DNA from: Rhizophagus clarus
Lineage: Eukaryota; Glomeromycota; Glomeromycetes; Glomerales; Glomeraceae
Direction: 5' to 3'
NCBI GenBank assembly: GCA_015698045.1
Contig: BLAL01000162.1
Coordinates: 310,001-374,000, forward strand
Length of the DNA: 64,000 bases
Part shown: piece after piece, positions 63,190-64,000 of the stretch
Position numbering within the stretch: position 1 is the stretch's first letter
How the letters are laid out: every line of letters begins with the position of its first letter
The notes under the pieces: generated by a model
What the model was told of the DNA's origin: nothing
What the model saw: only the letters and a program-made list of their open reading frames with translations
The model's database searches: none
Translations under genes and position numbers: made by a program

Positions 63190-64000
63190 TATAGAATAAA
63201 TAAAAAAAATTATCATCAAATGTATTAATCTAAATTTCAAATTCGATTTATAAATACTCGGAATTGAAATTTGGACAATAATAACACAAGAAATACAGGT
63301 TTTTTTGCAGATCAATTAAGAAATGTATTAAATGAATAAGTGAGATAAATACAATGGATTTTAGCACGAGGAATAAATATGAAACGCAATTCCTGCTTCC
63401 TTCCTGATTTTGTTAATTAAGACTTTTATGGACGTCTTTAGTATCTCTGCCTCGTGGTAAAAGATAGTAATTAGGTTGAATGACATTCCTGAGATTTCCA
63501 TCATAATTTAGACTCCTGGGATTTAACTTTGATTTAACTTGTGATGGCTGTTAGAAAGAATTCAATAAGTATGATTCACGTGATTTACGCCATGTTCGAG
63601 ACAAAGCTTTTTTATTCGACAGAACTTAATTAACGTGTATTTAAAGGCAACTGAGAACTTACCAAGTATGAAGTCACGAGAATTGACTGTTACGTAAGCT
63701 ATATAAATTTGTTAGTAATAGCAAAACTAAATGATTAAAAAAAACTCAAATGAACTCGAAAAAGTCTAGTGCGAGCTATAAAGAAGCTTCTATAAAGAAA
63801 CTTCAATATGAGAATAATAAAAGTTAGATTCGAGAAAAATATTAATAAAAGCTAAATTGAAAGGATAAAATCGAATGGATCATAATGTAGGGTTAGGGTT
63901 AATTATCATGTAATATTTCTACAAACGAAAAGGTTAAAATAAATTAACAAGGGGTTTACTTACTGCTGATACATGATAGTAATTGTTTTCGTTCTTTTTT
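63190..64000. other. Non-coding right end of the window
   Basis: No coding exon recognised. Contains tcacgtga at 63576-63583 and a telomere-like gtagggttagggttaa at 63888-63903. Confidence 0.5.

Overview
This is nuclear DNA of an early-diverging fungus, most likely an arbuscular mycorrhizal one (Glomeromycotina, Rhizophagus-like). The signs are very high A+T, many long poly-A/poly-T tracts, densely packed genes, and many short GT-AG introns of about 60-150 bases. Several proteins occur only or mainly in fungi: a Fep1/SreA-type iron GATA factor, Dlt1, the Cdc11/AspA septin, an Oca-type phosphatase-like protein and DAHP synthase. The species assignment is inference; no marker gene such as rRNA is present. 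No tRNA, rRNA or CRISPR array was recognised.

Layout. 1-8.5 kb: an iron-responsive-type GATA factor with a cluster of GATA sites upstream, an Arg/Ser/Lys-rich nuclear protein, and a Cdc11-type septin. 8.5-16 kb: Dlt1 and the SAGA subunit Ada3, set among degenerate repeats and one doubtful small gene. 16-21 kb: KRI1 and a BORCS8-like gene in a tight divergent pair, then an M50B-type membrane metalloprotease. 21.4-25.5 kb: an accessory block with two direct copies of a Fanzor (eukaryotic TnpB-like, RNA-guided nuclease) element, one a truncated relic and one nearly full length but broken. 26-30 kb: GPI1 and a small two-TM protein. 30-45 kb: housekeeping genes, namely a small heat-shock protein, CCT2, a PHS1-type dehydratase, an NTF2-like/Jupiter-motif protein, an Oca-like pseudo-phosphatase, RPS16, arginyl-tRNA synthetase and eEF2. 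45-63 kb: a conserved unknown, DAHP synthase, LSM4, ALG2, an elongin-B-like protein, SSZ1, an RluA pseudouridine synthase, TRAPPC5, mS33, RAD51B, OHCU decarboxylase and DBP7.

Many genes form divergent pairs with very short shared promoters: mS33/RAD51B 92 bp, KRI1/BORCS8 106 bp, URAD/DBP7 137 bp. Several promoters carry TCACGTGA-type sites. Functional themes are translation and ribosome assembly (RPS16, eEF2, SSZ1, KRI1, DBP7, ArgRS, mS33), protein folding (CCT2, HSP20) and secretory/GPI/N-glycan assembly (GPI1, ALG2, TRAPPC5). There is no operon-like logic beyond shared promoters.

Exon boundaries were worked out by hand from splice signals, reading phase and family conservation. In the main gene models the phases close exactly. 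Exceptions are flagged: RAD51B has a non-canonical donor, the Fanzor copies are broken, and the 14.9-15.4 kb model is doubtful.
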